In this document: piece after piece, positions 43,599 through 51,702 of the stretch
Layout: each line of letters starts with the position of its first letter
Position numbering within the stretch: the stretch's first letter is position 1
Assembly (NCBI GenBank): GCA_964422205.1
Contig: CAYRAI010000014.1
Coordinates: 1 to 52,429, forward strand
DNA length: 52,429 nucleotides
Direction: 5' to 3'
Source: CAZNYN01 sp964422205
GTDB taxonomy: Bacteria > Synergistota > Synergistia > Synergistales > Synergistaceae
Made by a program: the position numbers and the translations under genes
Notes under the pieces: model-generated
Databases searched by the model: none
What the model was told of the DNA's origin: nothing
What the model saw: the letters and a program-made list of their open reading frames with translations, nothing else

Positions 43599-44408
43599 TT
43601 ATAAATTTAGGTACCTCTCCAAAATTTCCGCTGCTCCGTCACTTTCATTATCCGGTGCTATGATATCGGCGGCTTCTCTCACATATAACGGAGCGTTGCC
43701 CATAGCAACTCCGACTCCCGCCCATGCGAGCATCTCTTTGTCATTTCCCCCGTCTCCGAAAGTCATGACATCCTCCCTATCTATGCCCAGACTCTCGGCA
43801 ACCATCTTAACGGCCAGAGCCTTGTTGATATCGCGGTTGACCATCTCGACAAAGGCGCACCACGATGCGGCAATGTAGAGCCTGTCTCCGAAATACTCCT
43901 CCGTCAGATTCTTCATATTTTCAAAAACTTCTCTTTGCATTGATATCCCGAGAAGTTTGTCAGACTTTCCGCAGAAATTCCAAAAATCATCGCCCAAAGC
44001 TACAGCGTTTATCTTGGCTATGCTCTCATAATACTTGCACCTTGGGTCGGAGCTGTCTTCCACAATTAGTTTGTCCTCGTGATAAATCTGCAGATACCAG
44101 CCATGCTCCCTGTAAAAATCCAGTACTTCGCAGGTGAGTTCCTCACTTATAGGCTTCTCGTAAAGAACCTCGTGAGTAATGGGGTTTTTTATCACCGCTC
44201 CGTTGTAAAAGACGCATGGCGCGTCAATCCCAAGCTCAAGAATTATCGGCAGAGCGGAAGGATACATTCTGCCTGTCGCAACTGTGACATATATTCCCTG
44301 CTCCCTTGCGGCTCTTACCGCAGCTTTTGTCCGCTCCGTCAAAACTCCGCTCTTGTTAAGGAGAGTTCCGTCCATATCAAGAGCGACTAATTTAGGTCTG
44401 CATCTCAC
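43599..44408 (-). CDS. Cof-type HAD-IIB phosphatase
   Basis: Haloacid-dehalogenase-like hydrolase of 269 residues. Motif I is LDMDGTLL, the TGR of motif II is in VATGRMYP, and motif IV is TFGDGGNDKEM. The C2B cap lies between them. Members dephosphorylate sugar phosphates, pyridoxal phosphate or FMN. The start is GTG 44408 inside a GTGA overlap with cobS. Its role beside cobS and metF could be removal of a phosphorylated cofactor intermediate, but this is not shown. Confidence 0.88.
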   Translation of the reverse strand: MRCRPKLVALDMDGTLLNKSGVLTERTKAAVRAAREQGIYVTVATGRMYPSALPIILELGIDAPCVFYNGAVIKNPITHEVLYEKPISEELTCEVLDFYREHGWYLQIYHEDKLIVEDSSDPRCKYYESIAKINAVALGDDFWNFCGKSDKLLGISMQREVFENMKNLTEEYFGDRLYIAASWCAFVEMVNRDINKALAVKMVAESLGIDREDVMTFGDGGNDKEMLAWAGVGVAMGNAPLYVREAADIIAPDNESDGAAEILERYLNL

Positions 44409-45214
44409 AGCGCAAACACCATGAGAGTTATAAGCTCTCCAGCAACGGCGGCTGCTCCCAGCACATCGCCGTTGACCCCGCCGAGCCTCTTATTCATCTG
44501 AGAGGCCGCTCCGTAAGAAGCTGTGAAGACAAGGAGAACGGACAAAATCCACTCCATAGGAGCGAAAGGAAGAAATACCAGTACCGATATTGCCGACAGA
44601 AACAGCTCATAGCCTCCGAAGTCATCTACTGCGCCTTTGCCCATGCCGCTCTCCCATGGATATTTTCCGTAAAATGCCGCAGTGCATGAGCCGAAACGGC
44701 CGACAGCACCGGCAGTCATAAGAGCCAGAGCCTCCTGATGAGGGCCCAAAGCGAGCAGCAGCCCCGTCCAAAGTCCAAAGGCGAGAATAAGGCTTATCGC
44801 TCCGAAAGAGCCCAAGCGGCTGTCCTTCATCACGGAGCGAAGCTCTTCGCCTCTGCGTCCCGATCCTATGCCGTCCCATAGGTCGCCCCAGCCGTCAAGG
44901 TGCAAAGACCAGCCCACTGCGGCGTAAAAAGCCGCTCCAATCCAGACAGAGCCTATCTGCCCTATGCCCATGATATTTACAAATGTGATGACAACTCCAG
45001 TTAAAAAACCCAAGATACCCCCGACAATAGGGGCAATGGTAAGAGTTCTTGCTCTGTCCGGCATAATCTTTGGCCAAAATTTCTTCGGCAGAGGAATGCG
45101 TGTCAGAAGCGTCCACATTACCGCGAGTCTGTCGAAGAAATCAAACTTAAACGTACCTCCGCGCAGCTCGCCTTCAAATCTTTTTGAATACTCTTCAAAC
45201 TTATCTTTAATCAA
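44405..45214 (-). CDS. cobS: Adenosylcobinamide-GDP ribazoletransferase (cobalamin synthase)
   Basis: Membrane enzyme (269 residues) joining adenosylcobinamide-GDP with alpha-ribazole, the last assembly step of cobalamin. The signature region LHLDGWGDLWDGIGSG and MKDSRLGSFG is intact, with six or so helices. It has about 30 extra N-terminal residues before TRIPLPKKF. The start is TTG 45214, with AAAGGA 9 bases upstream. It is first of the operon feeding the B12-dependent MetH. No B12 riboswitch box is seen in the 235 bp upstream. Confidence 0.92.
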   Translation of the reverse strand: MIKDKFEEYSKRFEGELRGGTFKFDFFDRLAVMWTLLTRIPLPKKFWPKIMPDRARTLTIAPIVGGILGFLTGVVITFVNIMGIGQIGSVWIGAAFYAAVGWSLHLDGWGDLWDGIGSGRRGEELRSVMKDSRLGSFGAISLILAFGLWTGLLLALGPHQEALALMTAGAVGRFGSCTAAFYGKYPWESGMGKGAVDDFGGYELFLSAISVLVFLPFAPMEWILSVLLVFTASYGAASQMNKRLGGVNGDVLGAAAVAGELITLMVFAL

Positions 45215-45449
45215 ATCAACATGTCCTTTCTTTTCAGATGCGGATTTAACAGATATTTGGGCACCTAAGTGCGGAGATTTTATTATATATCATTGTTATA
45301 TGTATTTGTGCGGACAAAAATGGCGGAATCAACGAAAGATTGCTCTGCACCGAACATTCCCGCCGAAAGAGCTCTTTTTGCTCATAACTAAAATACATCC
45401 CATGTATTATACTTATTCAAGCAATTTTCAAATCACGGAGGTAATCTCA

Positions 45450-46535
45450 TTGCCATCATTTGCGTCTCTCTCTTTTGGAGGAAATAAAAAAATATATGCC
45501 GCTATTATCGCATCATTGCTCATCCTTGCGATGCTTGTTCCCTCTCTGAGAGAAAAATACTCCGAGCCTGTCAAGGCTGAGAGAGAGAGCTACAAACTCG
45601 GTACTGTCGTGCGCCTTACCGTTTACGGAAGTGACGAAAAAAAGCTCGATTCCGCTCTGACGGACGCAATGAACGAGATAGACAGGCTTGAGGGACTATT
45701 TTCCGTAAATATCCCTTCTTCCGAAATATCCAAAGTCAACAGCTCAAAATCAGGCAGAGTTAAAGTGGGAAGAGAGTGCGCCGATATAACATCCTTCTCC
45801 CTGCGTCAGGCAAAAATGACGAACGGGGCCTTTGACCCAACCATAGAGCCCATAGTCAAGCTGTGGGGTATTGGGACGGACTCTCCCAGAGTTCCGAGCT
45901 CGGACGAGATAAAAAATGCCCTCAAATATGTGGATTACAAAAAAATATCGGTAAAGGACGGCTTTATCATAAAAGGCGAGGGGCAGAAACTCGACATGGG
46001 CGCGGCGGCGAAAGGGTGGATTGCCGACAGACTTGCGGAAATGCTAAAAAAGCGCGGCATAAAATCCGCAATCATAGACCTGGGAGGCAACCTCTCGGTA
46101 ATAGGAGAATCGCCTAAGAAGCGCCCATGGAAGCTCGGACTTCAGCACCCGGCAAAGCCGCGCGGAGAATACTTCGCCATTGTCGAGGCATCCGACACAT
46201 CAGTAGTCACATCGGGGCCTTACGAAAGAAACTTTACCAAGGACGGACATCTCTACCACCACATATTCGACACAAAGACGGGATACCCGGCAGAGTCGGA
46301 TTTGGCTTCGGTAACGGTAATATCACAAAATTCCGCACTTGCGGACACTCTATGCACGGGCCTCTTCGCAATGGGGCTTGAAAAAGCGTCGGAGCTTGTC
46401 TTGTCCGAGGGAGTGAGCGCGGTATTCGTCTCAAAAGACTATAAAAATATCTACATTACAAAGGACATATCATCCGCGCTTTCCTTAAAAGACGACACAA
46501 TGAAACTACATATAATAGGAGAGAGTAAAAATTGA
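45450..46535 (+). CDS. apbE: FAD:protein FMN transferase (ApbE)
   Basis: Attaches FMN covalently to Thr/Ser of flavoproteins such as Rnf/Nqr subunits, using FAD. The protein has 361 residues with an N-terminal membrane segment (about 13-30). Motifs are LDMGAAAKGWIADRL, IDLGGNLSVIG and HIFDTKTGYPAE with the metal-binding Asp. The start is TTG 45450 with GGAGGT 8 bases upstream; the frame is open much further upstream but that part overlaps cobS and is not protein-like. First gene of a four-gene operon. Confidence 0.92.
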   Translation: MPSFASLSFGGNKKIYAAIIASLLILAMLVPSLREKYSEPVKAERESYKLGTVVRLTVYGSDEKKLDSALTDAMNEIDRLEGLFSVNIPSSEISKVNSSKSGRVKVGRECADITSFSLRQAKMTNGAFDPTIEPIVKLWGIGTDSPRVPSSDEIKNALKYVDYKKISVKDGFIIKGEGQKLDMGAAAKGWIADRLAEMLKKRGIKSAIIDLGGNLSVIGESPKKRPWKLGLQHPAKPRGEYFAIVEASDTSVVTSGPYERNFTKDGHLYHHIFDTKTGYPAESDLASVTVISQNSALADTLCTGLFAMGLEKASELVLSEGVSAVFVSKDYKNIYITKDISSALSLKDDTMKLHIIGESKN

Positions 46536-46900
46536 AAAAGGGCGACAAAGCACTTTTTCTGATATTCCTCCTCTCCCTTGCCGTCTCCGGGATTTTCTTT
46601 CTTCAAAGAAAATTTGCCGAAGATAAAGGGCTGCAGGCAGAAATCATGCAGAACGGCAGAATAGTCCGCACCATAGAGCTGAAAAAGAGCGAAAGCTATG
46701 ACATCCCAATAAAAGCCGACGGCTTCAACCTCATATCGGTAAGAGACGGAAGCATAAGCATAACCTCCTCCGACTGCCGAAACGAAGACTGCATGAAAAT
46801 GGGGACGATATCGCACGGCGGAGAGAGCATAATCTGCCTGCCAAACCGCCTCTCCATAAGAATATCCGGCTCTTCCGAAGTTGACGGAGCATCCTACTGA
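46532..46900 (+). CDS. NusG domain II-containing protein
   Basis: Small membrane-anchored protein (122 residues): an N-terminal hydrophobic helix (about 8-26) and then a NusG_II domain, a beta-sandwich with DCRNEDCMKMG and the late IICLPNRLSI pattern. The two cysteines in that segment are typical of the family. It starts with TTG overlapping the apbE stop (TTGA). Such proteins often neighbour apbE and Gx-transporter genes in anaerobes, probably as part of one membrane system whose role is not known. Confidence 0.83.
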   Translation: MKKGDKALFLIFLLSLAVSGIFFLQRKFAEDKGLQAEIMQNGRIVRTIELKKSESYDIPIKADGFNLISVRDGSISITSSDCRNEDCMKMGTISHGGESIICLPNRLSIRISGSSEVDGASY

Positions 46901-47403
46901 TGAAGCTGCGCGAAATGATATTGGTATCATTCCTAGCCGCAATGGCTCTGGTATTTAACATGCTGGAATCGGCTCTGCCCATGCCTCTGCCCGGCATAAA
47001 GCTGGGCACGGCGAACGTATTCGCCTTGGCAGCAATCATCCTGATCGGAGCTAAGGCTGGCTTTGCCGTCACACTGCTCCGCGTAGTTACAGCTTGGCTC
47101 ATAAGCGCCAATTTCTTTACATTTATATGCAGCTTTACCGGCGGAATCTCCGCTGTACTTGTCATGGTTTTACTCTATAATAACTTTAAATCTTGCTTCT
47201 CAATATCAGGTATAAGTGTGGCAGGTGCATGGGCATTTAATATCGCCCAACTTGCTGTTGCTTCATATATAATAGGTGATATTAGGGTACTCTGGTATAT
47301 TTTCCCCCTGCTTGCCGCAGGAACTCTTTCAGGCTGGGCAGTGGGATACTTGGCGGAGCTGCTCTGCGGCAGGATAAAATTCCTTTGGGAGGGGAGAAGA
47401 TGA
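46900..47403 (+). CDS. Gx transporter family protein (heptaprenyl diphosphate synthase component I-like)
   Basis: Five-helix membrane protein of 167 residues, the HepPP synthase component I / Gx transporter family. Typical motifs are LPLPGIKLGTANVF-like MPLPGIKLGTANVF at about residue 28 and LLRVVTAWLISANF. The family has an ECF-type S-component look and probably binds a small ligand. The start ATG shares a base with the NusG-II gene stop, and it ends in an ATGA overlap with the pilin-like gene. Confidence 0.83.
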   Translation: MKLREMILVSFLAAMALVFNMLESALPMPLPGIKLGTANVFALAAIILIGAKAGFAVTLLRVVTAWLISANFFTFICSFTGGISAVLVMVLLYNNFKSCFSISGISVAGAWAFNIAQLAVASYIIGDIRVLWYIFPLLAAGTLSGWAVGYLAELLCGRIKFLWEGRR

Positions 47404-47951
47404 AAAGTAAAGTCAAAGCTCCGAATCACCGTGCAAAAGCCTTCACCCTTGTTGAAATATTGATTGTTATAATAATCATAGGAATAATGGCTGGTATCTT
47501 CACACTCTCCGTGGGAGCAGCGGCAGACAGAGCGCAGGCGGCTAAAATCGTCTCGGACATGAGAATGCTCAAATCCGCCGTACTCCTCTACTATGCACAA
47601 AACGGCAAATGGCCCGTATCGGGAAGCGGAAGCGCATCTGACATACGCCAGACAAAGGCATCATTGGTTCTGTCGGGAAATATAGATACTCCCATAAATG
47701 ATAAGTATGAGATAGTCGTCCGTTCGGGAGATTCCGGGAGCGTTAAAAACGGCGCAATATTTATCAAATACAACGATCCGACACTGCCTTACAGCGTTAA
47801 AAAAATTCTGGAAGAGATGGCGCCCAAAGTGAACCTGTGGAACTCGACCTCGGACAAGGGAGAGTATAAGGCCAAATATTACAAGGCGGACAATGTATCG
47901 GAAAAAAGCAAGTCATCAGAGACAATGCATATGCCTGTCTACATGTTCTAG
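47400..47951 (+). CDS. Type IV pilin/pseudopilin-like protein
   Basis: A 183-residue secreted protein with a class I prepilin N-terminus: basic leader (MKSKVKAPNHRAK), then the cleavage site after Ala and FTLVEILIVIIIIGIMAG with Glu at mature position 5. The rest is a small globular domain rich in Ser, Lys and Asp. ATG 47400 has GGAGGGGAG upstream and overlaps the Gx gene stop. No other pilus or type II secretion genes are near, so its assembly machine must be elsewhere. Its presence in this operon is odd. Confidence 0.88.
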   Translation: MKSKVKAPNHRAKAFTLVEILIVIIIIGIMAGIFTLSVGAAADRAQAAKIVSDMRMLKSAVLLYYAQNGKWPVSGSGSASDIRQTKASLVLSGNIDTPINDKYEIVVRSGDSGSVKNGAIFIKYNDPTLPYSVKKILEEMAPKVNLWNSTSDKGEYKAKYYKADNVSEKSKSSETMHMPVYMF

Positions 47952-48055
47952 CCAGCCGCACTCTGCGCAACGACGTTCGGCGGACGAGACGTTTGCAGTT
48001 TAAAAATTAATTTTTCTCTAAAAATATGACCATATAATTCAAAAGGAGCGGCGAT

Positions 48056-48757
48056 ATGAAAATTTCTATTGATAAGGCGGTTTTGAACGACTTTCCGCAA
48101 TCACGTATAGGATGGCTGAAAGCCGAGGTAATTGTCGAACCCGAATCGGAGCTCATAAACAATTTCAAAAAACAGCTCATATCCCGTCTTGCCGACATTG
48201 GGATATCTGCGGACACAATGATGCTCCACCCGGATGTCGCAAGGTGGCGCGAAGTCTATTCAAAAATGGGAGTGAAGCCCAGCAAGTACCGCTCGTCACT
48301 TGAAGCTCTGCTGCGCAGAATATTCAAAGGCGACATATGGAGCGTATCAAACGTGGTTGACTGCTATGACTGCGTATCCGCGGTAAATCTTCTTCCCATG
48401 GGAGCGCACGACATAGAAAAGCTCAAAGGAAGCCTGACACTCAGATACGGACGCGAGGGAGAAAAATTCTATCCCTTGGGAGCGGGAGACTCGGTTATAG
48501 ACGTTGAGACAAAACACATAGTGTACGCCGACGATGAAAAAGTTTGCTGCTGGCTCTGGAACTACAGAGACACAAGGATGGCCTCCGTCTCCGAAGAGAC
48601 AAAGACTGCTCTCTTCCTCGTTGACTGCGCCTTTGAGACTGAGTGGCGCACGACGGAAGAAGGGCTTGAAGCACTGTCGCACGAGCTTGAACTTATAGGG
48701 TGCAGACCGTTGGCATCGGGAGTGCTGGACGCAGATACACCGGAGTGCGAAATTTGA
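48056..48757 (+). CDS. B3/B4 (PheRS beta-like) domain protein
   Basis: A 233-residue protein of the B3/B4 domain family, found in phenylalanyl-tRNA synthetase beta and as stand-alone proteins. The conserved stretch is KMGVKPSKYRSSLEALLRRIFKG split around residues 70-95, with VVDCYDCVSAVNLLPMGAHD following. Stand-alone members are thought to act in tRNA or aminoacyl-tRNA editing, or in DNA-linked roles, and the function is unproven. An AAAGGAGCG site precedes ATG 48056. Probably co-transcribed with the DUF3795 gene. Confidence 0.8.
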   Translation: MKISIDKAVLNDFPQSRIGWLKAEVIVEPESELINNFKKQLISRLADIGISADTMMLHPDVARWREVYSKMGVKPSKYRSSLEALLRRIFKGDIWSVSNVVDCYDCVSAVNLLPMGAHDIEKLKGSLTLRYGREGEKFYPLGAGDSVIDVETKHIVYADDEKVCCWLWNYRDTRMASVSEETKTALFLVDCAFETEWRTTEEGLEALSHELELIGCRPLASGVLDADTPECEI

Positions 48758-49101
48758 GCCTGACGGACAACATTGGCTGCTGCGGCATGGACTGCGGCGC
48801 ATGCGAAGCACGCAAGGCCACAGCAGCAAACGACACGGAAGCTCTGGCGCGAATAGCCTCCTCTCTTGAGAGCGAGGATGAAAACCCCTTCATACTCCCG
48901 TCAAAAGTCAAATGCACGGGATGCCTCGCCCCCGGAGTTAAAAGCCTTTCTTGCTGCGAGTGCAGGATAAGACAGTGTGCAATGGAAAACAACATACCTC
49001 ACTGCGGATTCTGCGAAGAATTTCCATGCGAACTCGGAGGCCCGGAATGGGAAGCCATACCGGAATATAAACACAATTTAGAGACACTAAAAAGCAGATA
49101 A
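48754..49101 (+). CDS. DUF3795 cysteine-rich protein
   Basis: Small protein (115 residues) with about 14 cysteines in zinc or iron-sulfur-like clusters: CCGMDCGACEA near the start, CTGCLAPG in the middle, and CCECRIRQC with CGFCEEFPC near the end. This matches the DUF3795 family, of unknown role, common in anaerobes. The start is TTG 48754 within a TTGA overlap with the B3/B4 gene stop, with GGAGTG 6 bases upstream. The paired arrangement suggests translational coupling. Confidence 0.82.
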   Translation: MSLTDNIGCCGMDCGACEARKATAANDTEALARIASSLESEDENPFILPSKVKCTGCLAPGVKSLSCCECRIRQCAMENNIPHCGFCEEFPCELGGPEWEAIPEYKHNLETLKSR

Positions 49102-49153
49102 AAACATTATAGCGAAGATAGGCGAAGAATCATCTCCGCCTATCTTCGCTATA
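49102..49153. terminator. Bidirectional terminator between DUF3795 and the regulator gene
   Basis: Perfect 17 bp stem (49108-49124 with 49137-49153), 12-base loop, with TTTTT following on the minus strand. It lies between convergent genes. Confidence 0.85.
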
Positions 49154-49184
49154 GCATAAATAAAAATAAGAAATAAGACGCGGA

Positions 49185-49892
49185 TTAATTTTTATATTTA
49201 AAACATGTGTCCAAAGACTTTCGGAAAACAGCTGTTGCACCTTCCACTGCATCTTCCGCCTCCGAGACATCCCCCGAACAGAAAAGCCGAACAATCCTCT
49301 CGTGACTTGCAATAACATCCGCATCAAAAACAGTGCTGCTCTTTTTGAGGTACGGATTACACAGCTCAAGAATCATAGTCCCCATCTTTATAAGGAACTG
49401 ATTCTCCGTGCTGTTTAAAATTATCATGTGAAAATCTAAATCAGCCTTGTACGCGGCATCCAACTGTGCCTCCGAAAGAGCCTTAAACTCCAGAAATTTA
49501 TTCTTCAAAGCCTCTTTCGTCTTTTCGGAAGCCTTAGAAGCCCCGAGCTTAAGAGCCATAGTATCAAATATTACGCGGAACTCGAAAAGCTCATCCGCGC
49601 TCGTCCTCTGCAGCATCATATCAAAGAGCAAAGGCCTTAATATCTGCGGCCCAAGAGACTCCCTAAGATAAGTACCCCTGCCCTGAGAGGCCTCCACCAC
49701 TCCCAAGACCTGCAGCATCTTTATCGCTTCTCTGACGCTTGATTTGCCAACCTTGTACCGTTCCGACATCTCCCGTTCGGAGGGCAGAGTGCTGCCGGGT
49801 CTGAACTCACCGTCTCTTATGGAGTTTTGAATATTTTCGAGTACCAGCTGCGATAGAGTGACATCTTTTTTTATCTCTGACAAATCCACCAC
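49185..49892 (-). CDS. FadR-type (GntR/FCD) transcriptional regulator
   Basis: GntR-family regulator of 235 residues. The N-terminal winged helix reads QNSIRDGEFRPGSTLPSERE and KVGKSSVREAIKMLQ. The C-terminal FCD ligand domain (about 95-225) carries the helical FRVIFDTMAL and DLDFHMIIL segments, the latter with the metal-binding His, and SHERIVRLF. The start is GTG 49892 or the adjacent GTG 49889. It is divergent from the L-serine dehydratase gene, with a 30 bp palindrome between them, so it very likely regulates that gene. Its effector may be an amino acid or organic acid. Confidence 0.92.
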   Translation of the reverse strand: MVDLSEIKKDVTLSQLVLENIQNSIRDGEFRPGSTLPSEREMSERYKVGKSSVREAIKMLQVLGVVEASQGRGTYLRESLGPQILRPLLFDMMLQRTSADELFEFRVIFDTMALKLGASKASEKTKEALKNKFLEFKALSEAQLDAAYKADLDFHMIILNSTENQFLIKMGTMILELCNPYLKKSSTVFDADVIASHERIVRLFCSGDVSEAEDAVEGATAVFRKSLDTCFKYKN

Positions 49893-49951
49893 CCCAAACG
49901 GCTTATAATATAGTAGGCTCGAACAATGGTTCGAAGCACTTTAATTATAAC

Positions 49952-49979
49952 TTGACATTTTACAAACGTACAATAGAAT
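49952..49979 (+). promoter_or_regulatory. Promoter of the L-serine dehydratase gene
   Basis: TTGACA (49952-49957), 16-base spacer, TAGAAT (49974-49979). A perfect -35 and a 5-of-6 -10, with the start expected near 49986, inside the palindrome. Confidence 0.8.
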
Positions 49980-50007
49980 CTACTTATCAGATATCTGATA
50001 AGTAGAT
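49978..50007. promoter_or_regulatory. 30 bp perfect palindromic operator
   Basis: A perfect palindrome of 30 bases with centre between 49992 and 49993; its core is CTTATCAG-ATAT-CTGATAAG. It overlaps the end of the -10 and the expected transcription start, a position where a bound repressor would block RNA polymerase. The divergent FadR-type regulator is the obvious candidate to bind it. Confidence 0.8.
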
Positions 50008-50095
50008 ATCTTTACCAATCTGTCTGAAATATACAAGAGATGTATCCTGCAAAGATGTGTGCATTTCTGAAATGCAGACAATAGGAGGAATTACC

Positions 50096-51667
50096 GTGAA
50101 AAAGCTTCCGCCGAGTATATTCAACGATGTTATAGGTCCTATTATGAGAGGCCCCTCAAGCTCTCACGTAGCAGGAGCTTCACGCATAGGAGCTCTTGTT
50201 CGTGCCGCACTGAACTCAGACGTAAAAAAAGCTGTTGTTGACTTTGACGTAAACGGTTCTCTCGCCGAGTCCCACGACGGACACGGCACAGATATGGGCT
50301 TTATCTGCGGAATAATGGGAATGGAGATAACAGATCCCGGAAGCGCGAACTATCAAAAAATCGCAGAAGAAAAAGGAATATCCGCCGAGTTCCGCATCTC
50401 TGACTACGGAGCCGTGCACCCGAACCATTACAGAATAGAAGCCTTCTCCTCGGACGGAAAATCCCAAAAGTGGGACGCCGTCTCAGTGGGCGGCGGCATG
50501 GTCGAAATGATTTCATTCGACGGATTCAAAATATCCCTTGCAGGCGACTTCTATGAACTGCTCATAAAACTTGACGAAAGCAAAATGGGAGGCTTAAGTG
50601 CATCAGATTTTACAGAAGCCTTCTTCCCCGATGCAGACTTCATCCTATATGACAAAAAAGACACAGTCACATTGGCCGAAGTAAAACTTGCCTCTATTCC
50701 CGACAAAAAAGCCCTTGCCGCATTGCAGCGCGCCGCCTGCGCGGCGGAATTTGTCCTCCTTCCCCCTATTTTGCCTGTCCATTCCAGACGAGATTGCCAA
50801 GTGCCGTTTTTAACCGCCTCCGACATGCTTCGGTACGCCGAAAAAAACGGTCTTGAAATGTGGGAACTGGCGGCACTCTACGAGGCTCGCCGCGGAGATA
50901 TAAGCCGGGAAGAAGTGCTTGAAAAAATGTCTGAAATTGCCGCGATAATGGAAAATTGCGTCGACGAAGGCCTAAAAGGCACGGAATACAGAGACAGAAT
51001 ATTGGGGCGTCAGTCCCACCTCATAGAGAAAAAGAACGAAAAACTCATCCCATGCTCCCTGCTGAACGAAGTCATCAAAAGCATAACAGCAGTGATGGAA
51101 GTCAAAAGCTCCATGGGAGTAATCATCGCAGCACCCACAGCAGGCTCATGCGGATGCCTGCCTGGTACAATCATTGCCGCGGCAAGACATATGAATCTTT
51201 CGCGCGAGGACATAGCAAAAGCTCTGCTTGCTGCAGGGCTCATAGGAATATTCATAGCTCACTCTGCAACATTTGCCGCAGAAGCGGCTGGCTGCCAGGT
51301 CGAATGCGGAGCGGCATCAGGCATGACGGCGGCGGGAATGGCTCAGCTCATGGGAGGCAGCCCCGCGGAATGCGTCTGCGCCGCATCCATGGCACTGCAA
51401 AGCGTAACAGGCCTTGCCTGCGACCCTGTAGCCAACAGAGTGGAAGTGCCGTGCCTGGGCAAAAACATAATGGGAGGCACAAACGCCATCTCAGCCGCAA
51501 ACATGGCTCTTGCAGGCTACGACATAGTAATCCCATTGGACGAAACAATAGCCGCAATGTACGACATAGGCCAAAAACTCCCGATAGAACTCCGCTGCAC
51601 ATTCGGAGGACTGGGAAAAACTCCGGCGTCGCTCGCGATAAGAAAGAAACTCGAAGGAAAAGCATAA
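50096..51667 (+). CDS. L-serine dehydratase, iron-sulfur type, single chain
   Basis: Converts L-serine to pyruvate and ammonia with an oxygen-labile 4Fe-4S cluster. The 523 residues hold the beta domain first (RGPSSSHVAGA, then ESHDGHGTD) and the alpha domain after it. Cluster cysteines are visible in TAGSCGCLPG, CQVECGAASG and ACDPVANRVEVPCLG. Many anaerobes encode the two domains as separate sdaAA/sdaAB; here they are fused. GTG 50096 has AGGAGGA 7 bases upstream; the in-frame ATG at 50057 has no such site. Regulated by the palindrome upstream. Confidence 0.92.
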   Translation: MKKLPPSIFNDVIGPIMRGPSSSHVAGASRIGALVRAALNSDVKKAVVDFDVNGSLAESHDGHGTDMGFICGIMGMEITDPGSANYQKIAEEKGISAEFRISDYGAVHPNHYRIEAFSSDGKSQKWDAVSVGGGMVEMISFDGFKISLAGDFYELLIKLDESKMGGLSASDFTEAFFPDADFILYDKKDTVTLAEVKLASIPDKKALAALQRAACAAEFVLLPPILPVHSRRDCQVPFLTASDMLRYAEKNGLEMWELAALYEARRGDISREEVLEKMSEIAAIMENCVDEGLKGTEYRDRILGRQSHLIEKKNEKLIPCSLLNEVIKSITAVMEVKSSMGVIIAAPTAGSCGCLPGTIIAAARHMNLSREDIAKALLAAGLIGIFIAHSATFAAEAAGCQVECGAASGMTAAGMAQLMGGSPAECVCAASMALQSVTGLACDPVANRVEVPCLGKNIMGGTNAISAANMALAGYDIVIPLDETIAAMYDIGQKLPIELRCTFGGLGKTPASLAIRKKLEGKA

Positions 51668-51702
51668 AACAAAGAGGCAGGCAGGGACTCAATCCTGGTC
51701 TG

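Noticed and set aside
44964..45449. N-terminal extension of ApbE
   Set aside because: It overlaps cobS on the other strand, is low complexity, and the GGAGGT site and TTG at 45450 give a normal ApbE.
45215..45449. Cobalamin riboswitch upstream of cobS
   Set aside because: No B12-box-like sequence was found on the minus strand, though a diverged one cannot be ruled out.
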